From contig NZ_JAHBYG010000002.1 of the NCBI RefSeq assembly GCF_019636075.1, positions 62,001 through 126,000 of the forward strand: 64,000 nt of DNA, written 5' to 3'. Positions 1-8,661 of the stretch are shown one piece after another. This stretch comes from Ferrovibrio sp. (GTDB lineage Bacteria; Pseudomonadota; Alphaproteobacteria; Ferrovibrionales; Ferrovibrionaceae). The position numbers and the translations under genes are program-made. The first letter of the stretch is position 1. Every line of letters begins with the position of its first letter. The notes below the pieces were generated by a model. That model made no database searches. It was given only the letters and a program-made list of their open reading frames with translations, and was not told the DNA's origin.

Positions 1-9
1 TGTGGACAT
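1..9 (-). CDS. Possible start of a gene leaving the left edge
   Basis: On the minus strand an ATG at 9-7 (ATG TCC ACA) is preceded, 11 bases upstream, by a full-strength ribosome binding site AAGGAGG (plus strand 27-21). This suggests a gene transcribed leftward out of the window and divergent from the MFS transporter at 214, so that 28-200 would hold two promoters. Only three codons are visible and nothing can be said about the product. The spacing is slightly long, so the call is tentative. Confidence 0.35.
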
Positions 10-213
10 AGCTTCTCTGGCCTCCTTGCCGGGTCTGAGCGGCGCAATGCGCGCCATCTTTATGTCTCGAAGTGGTATATTGGAGGTAACGACCGGGATT
101 TCAAGCCGAATTGCCCCCGCTATCTGCGGTTATCCTGTTCACAAGGCTGTCAGACTCCCGGCTTTGATATATAAATAGCGCGGAGCGTGGATTAACCGCG
201 CCGGAGCCCTCCC

Positions 214-1410
214 ATGAAGCCTGAATCCACCGCCCCAGCCAATCTCGGGCGCATAACGCTTATTCTCGGCGCGCTGACCGCATTCACGCCGCTGGCCATC
301 GACATGTATCTGCCGGCATTGCCGGCGATGGAAGCGCAGTTTTCCGCCGCTCCCGGGCAGGTGCAATTCACCTTGGCACTGTATTTCATCGGCCTTGCGC
401 TGGGGCAGGTCGTGTTCGGTCCGCTATCCGACCGCTATGGCCGGCTGAAGCCGCTTTTTGCCGGCTGCGTGATATTCGTGCTGGCATCCCTGGCCTGCGC
501 GCTGGCGCCCGATGTGGAAACTCTGTCGGTCTTGCGATTCGTGCAGGCTTTGGGTGGATCGTCCAGCATGGTGGTGGCGCGTGCCATGGTGCGCGACATC
601 TATCCGCCGCGCGAGGTGGCGCGGGCGTTTTCGCTGCTGATGCTGGTGCTGGGCGTGGCGCCGATCCTGGCGCCGATGCTGGGCAGCTACATGCTGATCT
701 GGTTCGGCTGGCAGGCGATTTTCCTCACCCTGGCGCTGGTCAGCGCCGTGGTGCTGGTGCCGGCCTGGCTGCTGCTGAAGGAAAGCCATCCCGGCCCCTA
801 CAAGCCGCTCACGCTGGGCGGCGTGCTGGGGGCTTATGGCAAGCTGCTGGTGGATCGCAATTTCCTGGGCTACACGCTGGCCTCGGGGCTGCCCACGGCG
901 GGCATGTTTGCCTATATCGCCGGCTCGCCGTTTCTGTTCATCCAGGTTTATGGCCTCGACCCGCAGCATTATGGCTGGCTGTTCGGCGCCAATGCGGTGG
1001 GCATGATCGCGGCCTCGCAGATCAACCGCACGCTGCTCAAGCGGTTCAGCCCGGAAAGCATGATCCCGCCGCTGGGCCTGTTCCAGGCCGCCGTCACCGC
1101 GGTGTTCCTGGCGGCGGTGTGGATCGAGCCGGCCTCGGTCTGGCTGTTGATCGTGCCGCTGTTCTTCGTGATGGCGCCGCAGGGCATGCTGATGCCCAAT
1201 GGCGGCGCGGCGGCGCTGAGCGGCGTGGGCCAGGGCGTGGGCACGGCCTCGGCGCTGATCGGCATTCTGCAATTCGCCATGGGCGGCATCAGCAGCGCGC
1301 TGGTAGGCGCCCTGGCCGACGGCACCGGCCGGCCGATGGCGCTGATCATGCTGGTCGGCACCTTCGGCGGCTGGCTGGCCCGGGCGTTGCTGGTGAAGCC
1401 GCGCAGTTGA
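214..1410 (+). CDS. Bcr/CflA-family drug:proton MFS transporter
   Basis: A 398-residue, 12-helix inner-membrane antiporter of the Bcr/CflA branch of the major facilitator superfamily. The family exports small hydrophobic compounds such as bicyclomycin and chloramphenicol in exchange for protons. Residues 30-40 hold the family-typical TM1 segment around DMYLPALPAM. The loop 2-3 signature GPLSDRYGRLKP is near residue 70, and the antiporter motif in TM5 reads LGVAPILAPMLG. Length is normal for the family. The start at 214 has GGAG seven bases upstream. The downstream gene converges and its stop codon lies only five bases away, so there is no room for a terminator between them. Substrate cannot be read from the sequence. 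Confidence 0.88.
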   Translation: MKPESTAPANLGRITLILGALTAFTPLAIDMYLPALPAMEAQFSAAPGQVQFTLALYFIGLALGQVVFGPLSDRYGRLKPLFAGCVIFVLASLACALAPDVETLSVLRFVQALGGSSSMVVARAMVRDIYPPREVARAFSLLMLVLGVAPILAPMLGSYMLIWFGWQAIFLTLALVSAVVLVPAWLLLKESHPGPYKPLTLGGVLGAYGKLLVDRNFLGYTLASGLPTAGMFAYIAGSPFLFIQVYGLDPQHYGWLFGANAVGMIAASQINRTLLKRFSPESMIPPLGLFQAAVTAVFLAAVWIEPASVWLLIVPLFFVMAPQGMLMPNGGAAALSGVGQGVGTASALIGILQFAMGGISSALVGALADGTGRPMALIMLVGTFGGWLARALLVKPRS

Positions 1411-1415
1411 TCGGC

Positions 1416-3968
1416 TCAAGCCTGCCTGAGCAGCGGCGCCGGCTTGGCGCCCAGCGTGGCCCAGGCGCCGATCAGGCCGAGCAGCAGGGCAACGGCCAAA
1501 CCGCCCAAAGCCGTCAGTGCGCCGACCTGCGGCAGCATCACGAAGGCGGCATTCATCTGCTTGGCCACGATGGCCCAGGATGCCACCAGGCCCAGCCCGT
1601 AAGCCACCAACGCGGCGCATAGGCCCACGGCTGCATATTCCATCAGGGTTGCCGCCATGATGTCGCGCCGCGTGGCGCCCAGGGCTTTCAGGATGGCGCC
1701 CTCGCGCAGGCGGCGGCGATGTTCGGCGGCCAGGGCGCCGGCCAGCACCAGCAGCCCGGCGATCAGCGTTACCACCGCGGCCCCGCGCACGGCGGCACCA
1801 AGCTGTTCCACGATGCGGTTGAGTTCGGTCAGCACATCCTTCATGCGCACCACCGAGATATTGGGATAGCTGGCGGTGATCGCCTTGAACAGGGCGGTTT
1901 CGCCATCCGGCGTGGCCTTCACGGTGGCCAGCATGGTATGCGGCGCGCGCTCCAGAAGGCCGGGCGAAAACACCAGCACGAAATTGATGCCGAAGCTGGT
2001 CCAGTCCAACCGGCGGATATTGGCGATGCGCGCCTCGATATCGCGGCCCAGGATATTCACGGTGAGCGTATCGCCGATGCCGATGCCCAGGCCGCGCGCG
2101 GCGGCTTCTTCCAGCGAGATCAACGGCGGGCCATCGTAATCCGCCGGCCACCATTGCCCTTCCACCAGGGTTGAACCCTCGGGCAGGGCGCGGGCATAGG
2201 TGATGCCGCGATCGCCTTGCAGCACCCAGCGCTGTTCGGTGGCGGCATGGCTGCTGGCTTGCTCGGCGCTTTCGCGGCCCACCCGCACCACGCGACCGCG
2301 CATGTTGGGCACGGTTTGCAGATCATGGGCGCCCGGCGTTGTGCGCACCAGGTTTTCCAGCAGCGGCACCTGGTCGGGCTGGATATCCACCAGGAAGAAG
2401 GCCGGGGCCTCGTCGGGCAGGCGTTCGGAAACCTGGCGTTGCAGATTGCCTTCCACCAGGGCCATGGTGACCAGCAGGGTGAGCGCCAGACCGAGCGACA
2501 GCATCAGGCTGGCGGTGGCCGCGCCCGGGCGATGCAGATTGCCGAGCGCCAGCCGCAGCCGCGCGGTAAACCCGCCGCTGGGCGGCAGCTTGATGGCGGC
2601 GGCGAGCCATCCCAGTCCCCAGGCGATGGCGCGGAAGAACAGGAACGACACCGTGGCCGCGCAAACGAAATAGAAGGCGAATTTCGGCTCGGCGGCACCG
2701 AAGACGGTGAGCAGGGCCAATGCCAGGAACAGGCCGGCCGCCGCCAGCACGAAGATGCGGCGCGGCCATGTGCGGCGGCCCGCAATCATGTCGCGGTACA
2801 ACGCCGCCGGCTTGATCTCGGCGGCGCGCGCAAGCGGCCAGAGCGCGAAGGCCAATGCCACCAGCAGGCCATAAAGCGCGGCCATGCCCAGCGGCAGCCA
2901 ATAGATGCCGGCGGCCAACGGCACCGGAATGATCTCGGCCAGCAGGGTGACGGCCAGATAAGGCATGGCGGCGCCGAAGATCAGCCCGATCATGATGCCC
3001 ACCGCCGACAGCAGGAAGGTCTGCCACAGATAGATGCGGAAGATCAGCCCGGTGGTGGCACCCATGGATTTCAGGGTGGCGATGGTGGGCAGCTTGCTTT
3101 GCATATGGGCATGCACCGCATTGGCCACGCCAACGCCGCCGATCAGCAGGGCCGTGAGGCCCACCAGCACCAGAAACAGCCCGGCGCGGTCCAGAAAACG
3201 CCGCAGGCCGGGGCTGGAGGCGCTCCAGTCGCGGATACGCCAGCCGGCCTGGGCGTGTTCGGCCTTGGCGCGCTCGGTCACCATCTCTGGCGTGAGACCG
3301 GGCGATAGCCGGATGCGATATTCCCAATTGCTAAGCGTGCCGGGCTGCACCAGGGCGGTGGCGGCCAATGCGGCATCCGATACCATCACGCGCGGCCCCA
3401 GCGTGAAACCATCGGTGGCGCGATCGGGTTCGCGCTTCAGCACGGCGGCCACGCGGAATCGCGCCGCGCCGATTTCGATCTCGTCGCCCACATCGATGCC
3501 GAAACGCACCAGCGCGGTTTCATCCACCAGCGCGCCCCAGGTATTGCCCTGGGTATTGTTCTGGGTATTACCTTGCCGTTGCAGCGCCTCCTGCAGCGGC
3601 AGATCGGGTTCCATTTGCGCCTGGCCATAAAGCGGATAGGCCTGGTCCACGGATTTCAGTTCGATCAGGTGGCGTTGATCGGTTTTCAACGCATGGCCCA
3701 TGGCGCGCATCTGCGCCACTTCCGAAACCTGGCCCTGGGCTTCGAGGAACAGGCGTTCCTCGGGCGTGGCCTGGCGATGGGTGAGGCGGAATTCGATATC
3801 GCCGCCCAGGATGCGGCGGCCATCGCGCTCCAGCCCGGCGAAAATGCCCGCGCTGATCGATCCGATGCCGGCGATGGTGGCAACGCCCAGCGCAAGGCAG
3901 GCAACGAAAAGCCGGAAACCCAGCAGGCCACCGCGCAATTCGCGCCAAGACAATCTGAATGACAGCAT
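1416..3968 (-). CDS. FtsX-like ABC transporter permease (YbbP type)
   Basis: An 850-residue membrane protein with one N-terminal helix (about residues 15-40), a long periplasmic domain, then FtsX-like helical blocks in the middle and at the C-terminus. This is the double-FtsX layout of E. coli YbbP (about 800 residues). Such permeases work with a YbbA/LolD-type ATPase, which here is the gene immediately upstream, ending two bases before this start. Together with the divergent TesA-like gene this reproduces the tesA/ybbA/ybbP arrangement of E. coli. An in-frame upstream ATG at 4013 is less likely because it would lie inside the ATPase gene; starting at 3968 gives MLSFRLSWRELRGG, the usual beginning of these permeases. 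The role is unproven even in E. coli; lipid or lipoprotein handling is a guess. Confidence 0.85.
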   Translation of the reverse strand: MLSFRLSWRELRGGLLGFRLFVACLALGVATIAGIGSISAGIFAGLERDGRRILGGDIEFRLTHRQATPEERLFLEAQGQVSEVAQMRAMGHALKTDQRHLIELKSVDQAYPLYGQAQMEPDLPLQEALQRQGNTQNNTQGNTWGALVDETALVRFGIDVGDEIEIGAARFRVAAVLKREPDRATDGFTLGPRVMVSDAALAATALVQPGTLSNWEYRIRLSPGLTPEMVTERAKAEHAQAGWRIRDWSASSPGLRRFLDRAGLFLVLVGLTALLIGGVGVANAVHAHMQSKLPTIATLKSMGATTGLIFRIYLWQTFLLSAVGIMIGLIFGAAMPYLAVTLLAEIIPVPLAAGIYWLPLGMAALYGLLVALAFALWPLARAAEIKPAALYRDMIAGRRTWPRRIFVLAAAGLFLALALLTVFGAAEPKFAFYFVCAATVSFLFFRAIAWGLGWLAAAIKLPPSGGFTARLRLALGNLHRPGAATASLMLSLGLALTLLVTMALVEGNLQRQVSERLPDEAPAFFLVDIQPDQVPLLENLVRTTPGAHDLQTVPNMRGRVVRVGRESAEQASSHAATEQRWVLQGDRGITYARALPEGSTLVEGQWWPADYDGPPLISLEEAAARGLGIGIGDTLTVNILGRDIEARIANIRRLDWTSFGINFVLVFSPGLLERAPHTMLATVKATPDGETALFKAITASYPNISVVRMKDVLTELNRIVEQLGAAVRGAAVVTLIAGLLVLAGALAAEHRRRLREGAILKALGATRRDIMAATLMEYAAVGLCAALVAYGLGLVASWAIVAKQMNAAFVMLPQVGALTALGGLAVALLLGLIGAWATLGAKPAPLLRQA

Positions 3969-3969
3969 C

Positions 3970-4701
3970 TCAGTCTGCCGCCTGTCGCAAGGGTGCTTGT
4001 TGATTTGCGGCATTGCCGGCGCGCATATCGGCGATCACGCCATCCTCGATGCGCAGCACGCGGTCGCATAATTCGGCCAGTTGCGGATCATGGGTGATCA
4101 GGATCAGCGTGGAGCCGAGCCGGCGCGCTTCGCCGAACAGCAGATCCACGATGCCTTGCCCGGTGCGGCCATCCAGGTTGCCGGTGGGTTCGTCGGCCAG
4201 CAACAGCGGCGGGCGCGGCGCCACGGCGCGGGCCAGCGCCACGCGCTGCTGCTCGCCGCCCGATAGCTGCGCCGGATAATGCGTGAGGCGCTTTTCCAGG
4301 CCCACTTGCGCCAGCGCCGTGCCGGCACGTTCGGCGGCATCCTGCAAGCCCGCCAATTCCAGCGGCACCATCACATTTTCCAGCGCGGTCATGGTGGGGA
4401 TCAGGTGGAAGCTTTGGAATACGATGCCGACATGACTGCGCCGCCACAGCGCCAGGGCATCCTCGCTCATGCCGTTCAGCGCCGCGCCGGCCACGTTCAG
4501 GCTGCCGCCGGTGGGCGCTTCCAGCCCGGCCAGCACCGCCAGCAGGCTGCTCTTGCCCGAGCCCGAGGGACCGACGATGCCAACGCTTTCGCCGGCCTGT
4601 ACCGAAAGATCGATGCCGCGCAGGATATCGACCGGCCCGGCCGTGCTGGGTAGAGTGAGGCGGATATTGCTGAGCTGTACGATGGGTTCGGCAGGTGTCA
4701 T
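3970..4701 (-). CDS. ABC transporter ATPase (YbbA/LolD-like)
   Basis: A 243-residue cytoplasmic nucleotide-binding subunit. Visible motifs are Walker A GPSGSGKSS, Q-loop around VFQSFHLIPTMT, signature LSGGEQQRVALARA, Walker B LLLADEPTGNLD and the H-loop LILITHD. The sequence between Walker A and the Q-loop and the GNLD sequence after Walker B are typical of the MacB/LolD/YbbA branch that drives FtsX-type permeases, and such a permease starts two bases downstream. A longer reading from 4911 would overlap the divergent TesA-like gene; the start at 4701 gives MTPAEPIVQL and normal family length. It is divergent from the esterase at 4745, so the 43-base gap must contain at least part of both promoters. 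Confidence 0.9.
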   Translation of the reverse strand: MTPAEPIVQLSNIRLTLPSTAGPVDILRGIDLSVQAGESVGIVGPSGSGKSSLLAVLAGLEAPTGGSLNVAGAALNGMSEDALALWRRSHVGIVFQSFHLIPTMTALENVMVPLELAGLQDAAERAGTALAQVGLEKRLTHYPAQLSGGEQQRVALARAVAPRPPLLLADEPTGNLDGRTGQGIVDLLFGEARRLGSTLILITHDPQLAELCDRVLRIEDGVIADMRAGNAANQQAPLRQAAD

Positions 4702-4744
4702 GAGGCTTTTTATGCTTTCGGAATTGGCTTTTAGCAGGTGCGGC

Positions 4745-5425
4745 ATGCAGACAATACACGGTTTATATGGGGCCATCCTGCGGTTTCGCCAGATAACGGC
4801 GGCATTTATGGTGATCGGGCTCACGCTTTGTGCAATCGGTGCCGCGCAGGCGCAGGCCGGCGGTAAAATGCAGGGCGGCCCGAAAATACTGGCTTTAGGC
4901 GACAGTCTCACCGCCGGCTATAATCTGCCCGCCGATGCGGCTTTTCCGAAACAGCTTGAAGCGGCTTTGCGCAAGGATGGCATTCAAGCGAATGTGATCA
5001 ATGCCGGCGTATCGGGCGATACCACCACCGGCGCGCTCAACCGTGTGGATTGGGCTTTGGCCGACAAACCCACCCATGCCATCGTGGCGCTGGGTGCCAA
5101 CGACATGCTGCGCGGCCTGAGCCCGGAAACCGCCCGGGCCAATCTGGAAAAGATCATCGTGAAATTGCAGCAGGCCGGGGTGAAGGTGATGCTGGCCGGC
5201 ATGCTGGCCGCGCCCAATCTAGGTGCCGATTACGCCGCGCGCTTCAATCCGATCTATCCCGATCTGGCGAAGCAATACGGCCTGGCGCTGTATCCGTTTT
5301 TCCTGGATGGCGTGGCGGGCCAGCCGGCATTGAATTTGTCGGACGGCATTCATCCCACCCGCGAGGGCGTGGCCGAGATGGTGAAGCGCATGCTGCCGGG
5401 TGTTAAGGCTTGGCTGGCGGGGTAG
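4745..5425 (+). CDS. tesA: GDSL-family arylesterase/thioesterase I, secreted
   Basis: A 226-residue SGNH hydrolase with an N-terminal signal peptide: a hydrophobic stretch at residues 21-36 ends in AQAQA. The four conserved blocks are present: ALGDSLTAGYN with nucleophile Ser54, a Gly in GVSGDTT, ALGANDMLRG with the oxyanion Asn, and DGIHPTREG with the catalytic Asp-x-x-His. These match TesA/lysophospholipase L1, a periplasmic enzyme that cleaves acyl thioesters and aryl esters. The divergent neighbours are the YbbA/YbbP-like ABC genes, as in E. coli. The start is chosen at 4745 (weak AGCAGG upstream); an in-frame ATG at 4712 would overlap the divergent leader and one at 4808 would leave a shorter but still usable signal peptide. 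Confidence 0.88.
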   Translation: MQTIHGLYGAILRFRQITAAFMVIGLTLCAIGAAQAQAGGKMQGGPKILALGDSLTAGYNLPADAAFPKQLEAALRKDGIQANVINAGVSGDTTTGALNRVDWALADKPTHAIVALGANDMLRGLSPETARANLEKIIVKLQQAGVKVMLAGMLAAPNLGADYAARFNPIYPDLAKQYGLALYPFFLDGVAGQPALNLSDGIHPTREGVAEMVKRMLPGVKAWLAG

Positions 5426-5473
5426 TTGGGCTTCCCGCCGCATGCGTCGCGGTGTGCTTTTGCGAAAACACAT

Positions 5474-5561
5474 CGTCACCCTCGGATTTATTCCGAGGGT
5501 CCATGCCTGGCCCATGCGCGCTGCTTGACCATGGACCCTCGGGACAGGCCCGAGGGTGACG
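5474..5561. repeat. 88-bp double-hairpin repeat element, copy 1
   Basis: Two adjacent hairpins: CACCCTCGG at 5477-5485 pairs with CCGAGGGT at 5493-5500, and ACCCTCGGG at 5535-5543 pairs with CCCGAGGGT at 5549-5557. The two halves are also inverted copies of each other, so the whole 88 bases could form a cruciform. An element of the same length and plan occurs at 55951-56038. It sits between two convergent genes and may terminate transcription from either side. Confidence 0.85.
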
Positions 5562-5591
5562 GTGGGGGCGGGTGAGTGGCGGCGATGGGCG

Positions 5592-6719
5592 TTACAGCGC
5601 CGCCTTGATCGCCGCGCCGATGCGGTCGGCGGTTTCTTCCGGCATGAAGGGGTGCATGGGCAGGGCGAGGATTTCGCCGCTCAGCTTTTCGCTCACCGGC
5701 AGTGAGCCGGGGCCGCCGCCGAATTGCGCATAAGCGGTTTGCAGATGCATCGGGCGCGGATAATACACCGCCGTGGGCACACCGGCGGCTTTCAGCTTGG
5801 CGGCCAATTCGTCGCGCTTCGGCGTGAGGATGGAATATTGCGCCCAGGCGCTTTGCGTACCCTTGGGGCGGATCGGCGTGACCACCAGGCCCTTGAGCAT
5901 GGCATCGTAATGCTGGGAGAGTTTTTCGCGCGCTTCGATCTCGGCGGCGAAGCTGGGCAGCTTGGCCAGCAGCACGGCGGCCTGAATGGTATCCAGCCGG
6001 CCATTCACGCCCACGCGCACGATGTCGTATTTATCGTCGCCCTTGCCGTGCGCCCGGATCGAGCGCAGCACATGGGCGGTTTCGTCGTCCTGCACGAAAA
6101 TCGCGCCGCCATCGCCATAGCAGCCCAGCGGCTTGGCGGGGAAAAAGCTGGTGGCGGTTGCCGGCGCCAGCAGGCCCACGCGGGTATTGTCGCGCGCGCC
6201 GCCGAAGCTTTGCGCGGCATCGGCCAGCAGCAGCATGCCGTGCTGGTCGCAGGTTTTCTTCAGCGCGCTGTAATCCGCCGGCAGGCCGAACAGGTCTACC
6301 GCGATCACGCCGCGCGGCTTGAGGCGGCCTTCCTTCTGCACCCGTGCGATGGCGGCTTCCAGGCTGGCCAGGTCGATATTGAAATCGCGGCCATCGACAT
6401 CGACGAAAACCGGCTCGGCGCCCAGCAGCAGCACCACTTCGGCGGTGGCCGTGAAGGTGAAGCTGGGCATGAATACGGCATCACCGGGGCCGATATTCTC
6501 CGCCATCAGCACCATCTGCAGCGCGTCGGTGCCGCTTGAGCAACTGATCACATGCTTGGCGCCGCAGAATGCGCCCAGCGCCTTTTCCAGTTCGGCCACT
6601 TCCGGGCCCATGATGAAGGCGCCGTGTTCCAGCACGCGGGCGATGCGGGCGTCGATATCGGCCTTCAGGTGGCTGTATTGCGCTTTCAGATCGACGAAGG
6701 GAATGGCGGCTTGGCTCAT
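5592..6719 (-). CDS. DegT/DnrJ/EryC1/StrS sugar aminotransferase (WbpE-like)
   Basis: A 375-residue PLP-dependent enzyme of the DegT/AHBA-synthase family, which transaminates keto-sugar nucleotides for surface polysaccharides. Diagnostic features are the N-terminal FVDLKAQY, the PLP-phosphate contact SCSSGTDAL (about 59-67), the PLP-stacking DAAQSFGG (167-174) and the Schiff-base lysine Lys196 in FFPAKPLGCYGDGG. The N-terminus and partner gene suggest WbpE/WlbC, the UDP-2-acetamido-3-oxo-glucuronate aminotransferase: the gene six bases upstream is a WbpD/WlbB-like acetyltransferase, the next step in the UDP-2,3-diacetamido-uronate pathway. The matching oxidation genes (wbpA/wbpB) are not in the window. 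It ends about 30 bases from the copy 1 repeat. Confidence 0.85.
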   Translation of the reverse strand: MSQAAIPFVDLKAQYSHLKADIDARIARVLEHGAFIMGPEVAELEKALGAFCGAKHVISCSSGTDALQMVLMAENIGPGDAVFMPSFTFTATAEVVLLLGAEPVFVDVDGRDFNIDLASLEAAIARVQKEGRLKPRGVIAVDLFGLPADYSALKKTCDQHGMLLLADAAQSFGGARDNTRVGLLAPATATSFFPAKPLGCYGDGGAIFVQDDETAHVLRSIRAHGKGDDKYDIVRVGVNGRLDTIQAAVLLAKLPSFAAEIEAREKLSQHYDAMLKGLVVTPIRPKGTQSAWAQYSILTPKRDELAAKLKAAGVPTAVYYPRPMHLQTAYAQFGGGPGSLPVSEKLSGEILALPMHPFMPEETADRIGAAIKAAL

Positions 6720-6725
6720 GGCTGC

Positions 6726-7301
6726 TTACTTTGATTGGAGGGGAAACAAATTGCCATCGCGTTCGGCATAGCGTTCGCCGGTGCGCGGGCAGACGAGATC
6801 GGGGCCGAGGCGTTCGCCGGTGCGGCTGACCCAGCCGATGCGGCGCGCCGGATTGCCCACCACTAGCGCGTAATCCGGTACATCCTTGGTGACCACGGCG
6901 CCGGCGCCGATCATGGCATAGGCGCCGATGGTGTGGCCGCACACAATCGTGGCGTTGGCGCCGATGGTGGCGCCGCGCTTTACCAGGGTGGGGCCGAATT
7001 CGTTCTTGCGCTCCACGAAGGCGCGCGGCGTGAGCACGTTGGTGAACACGCAGGACGGGCCGCAGAACACATCGTCTTCCAGCGTGACGCCGTTATAGAG
7101 CGCCACGTTGTTTTGCAGCTTGCAGCCATCGCCCAGGCTGACATTGGGGCCCACCATGGTGTTCTGCCCCAGCACGCAGCGCGTGCCGATGCGGCTGCCA
7201 GGCAGCACATGGGCGAAATGCCAGATCTTGCTGCCTTCGCCGATCTGCACATCGCTGTCGATGATGGCGGAGGGATGAACGTAATAGGATGGCTGGCTCA
7301 T
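6726..7301 (-). CDS. Left-handed beta-helix acetyltransferase (WbpD/WlbB-like)
   Basis: A 191-residue hexapeptide-repeat acyltransferase. Imperfect [LIV]-G-x4 repeats run from about residue 10 to 145 (for example [39 protein letters not shown]), and the family C-terminal [12 protein letters not shown] follows. Residues around [19 protein letters not shown] resemble WbpD/WlbB, which N-acetylates the 3-amino group of UDP-2-acetamido-3-amino-glucuronic acid using acetyl-CoA. A short tail ([16 protein letters not shown]) looks like the extra segment seen in some WbpD homologues. The start overlaps the stop of the deacetylase gene (ATGA), and the aminotransferase follows after four bases, so the three genes are almost certainly co-transcribed and translationally coupled. 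Confidence 0.85.
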   Translation of the reverse strand: MSQPSYYVHPSAIIDSDVQIGEGSKIWHFAHVLPGSRIGTRCVLGQNTMVGPNVSLGDGCKLQNNVALYNGVTLEDDVFCGPSCVFTNVLTPRAFVERKNEFGPTLVKRGATIGANATIVCGHTIGAYAMIGAGAVVTKDVPDYALVVGNPARRIGWVSRTGERLGPDLVCPRTGERYAERDGNLFPLQSK

Positions 7302-8587
7302 GCGGCCTCTTGCAGCAGGGATACGTAGAAATCATGCATTGCGCCATGCTCTGGCCCCGGCGGCTGGCCGGTATGGTATAGCAGCACCAGATCGCCGCCG
7401 AAGCGCCGGCAGGTGGCGATGATCGGGCGGCAGAGTTCCAGCGCCTGTTGCGGCGTGCAATCGCGGTATTTGCCGCCGAACAGGCCGAATTCCATCACCG
7501 GCGTGCTGCCTTGCAGCAGATCCAGGCTTTGCCGGCGCACCAGCGAATAGGCCGGCAGCGTGCGGCAGGAGCCGCTGCGGAAACCTTCGGCTTCCGGATA
7601 GCCCAGCGAATAATCCGCCTGCATGCCGGCATCGTTCCAGATATCGGGCGAGGTATCGGCGCGCCAGGACAGGATATGCTGGCGGCCTTCGCGCACCGGG
7701 CGGCCGATGGCGGCTTCCAGTCCGTCGCGCTGGCGGCGCCATAGCGACGCATCGGTTACCGTGCCGAAGCCGGGATGAAAACCCAGGCGATGGCCGCGCG
7801 CGGCAATCTCGTCGGTCAGCTTATGCAGCAGGCCGGGCATGCTGGCGGCATAGGGGCTGTCGTAGCTGCTGTCGCTCGGCCCCATCAGATAGAAGCGCGA
7901 GCGCAGGCCGTGGCGTTCGGACAGATCGAGCAGGTCGCGCACCGAACCCCAGGGCTCGTTGCTGGCATAAGCCTGCAGCCGCTTGAAAGCCGAAAGCGGC
8001 TTGCCGCGCTTGAGCAGGTCGCCGGCGGCCAGCCGCAGCGGCTCGATGGGCCGGTGATAGGCTTTCAGGCGGTCCACGTCGTGGGTGGGGATGGCGCGAT
8101 AGCTTGTGGTGCTGGCCGGGTTGGCCTCGCCGGTGATCAATTGGGCCAGAGCCAGCAGGGCTTCATCCGCCGGCGCGTTGCCATACAGGCCCTGTTGCAC
8201 CATGAAATCGGCCTGATAGGGATAGCGGCCATAGCGGTCGCGTTCGGCATGATCGCGCTCTTCCAGGCGGCTTTGCAGCAGGAAGATCAGGCCGATGGCA
8301 TCGAACTGGCGGGGGTCCGGCCGGGGCTTGAGCTGCGCCGCGATGGCATCCAGCCGGGCGCGATTGAGATGCAGGCCATCGGCGGCAATCGTTACCGCCT
8401 GGGGAAACAGAAAGGCCGGCAGAGGGATGGCGCCAGAGGGGGGCTCGGCGCCGTAATGCAGCCAGCAGGGCGAGTCATCCGCCCGGCGCAGGCCGTAGCT
8501 CAGCGCCAGAGCCTTGCAGACATGGCCAATTTCCGGGGAATAATCCCTGGTATCGGGGCCGAGGCTGAGGCGATAGGTGCGGTTCAT
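7298..8587 (-). CDS. Polysaccharide deacetylase-like protein with N-terminal extension
   Basis: A 429-residue cytoplasmic-looking protein without a signal peptide. The C-terminal part (from about residue 160) resembles the NodB-like carbohydrate esterase fold: HDVD at 169-172 supplies the usual metal-binding Asp/His positions, and GFHPG near residue 270 fits a second metal-ligand motif. The N-terminal 150 residues resemble the extra domain found before this deacetylase type in polysaccharide gene clusters (I recall it as DUF7033, not checked). It leads a three-gene unit with a WbpD-like acetyltransferase and a WbpE-like aminotransferase, so a role in making or trimming an amino-sugar glycan is likely; the substrate is unknown. 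A 17-base dyad lies about 55 bases upstream of the start. Confidence 0.72.
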   Translation of the reverse strand: MNRTYRLSLGPDTRDYSPEIGHVCKALALSYGLRRADDSPCWLHYGAEPPSGAIPLPAFLFPQAVTIAADGLHLNRARLDAIAAQLKPRPDPRQFDAIGLIFLLQSRLEERDHAERDRYGRYPYQADFMVQQGLYGNAPADEALLALAQLITGEANPASTTSYRAIPTHDVDRLKAYHRPIEPLRLAAGDLLKRGKPLSAFKRLQAYASNEPWGSVRDLLDLSERHGLRSRFYLMGPSDSSYDSPYAASMPGLLHKLTDEIAARGHRLGFHPGFGTVTDASLWRRQRDGLEAAIGRPVREGRQHILSWRADTSPDIWNDAGMQADYSLGYPEAEGFRSGSCRTLPAYSLVRRQSLDLLQGSTPVMEFGLFGGKYRDCTPQQALELCRPIIATCRRFGGDLVLLYHTGQPPGPEHGAMHDFYVSLLQEAA

Positions 8588-8640
8588 GGCAGGCCGTATA
8601 GGCCAGTGTTTAGCAGCCGGAAGGCGCCAGGGTCAAGGCG

Positions 8641-8657
8641 TGTTCAAGATGTGAACA
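8641..8657. promoter_or_regulatory. Dyad TGTTCA-N5-TGAACA before the sugar cassette
   Basis: A perfect 6-bp inverted repeat with a 5-base spacer (TGTTCA AGATG TGAACA) lies in the 74-base gap between the cyclase-like gene stop and the start of the deacetylase gene on the minus strand. Its position 54-70 bases upstream of the start would suit a repressor or activator site for the cassette. The regulator is unknown, and a single short dyad can occur by chance. Confidence 0.35.
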
Positions 8658-8661
8658 TGAC

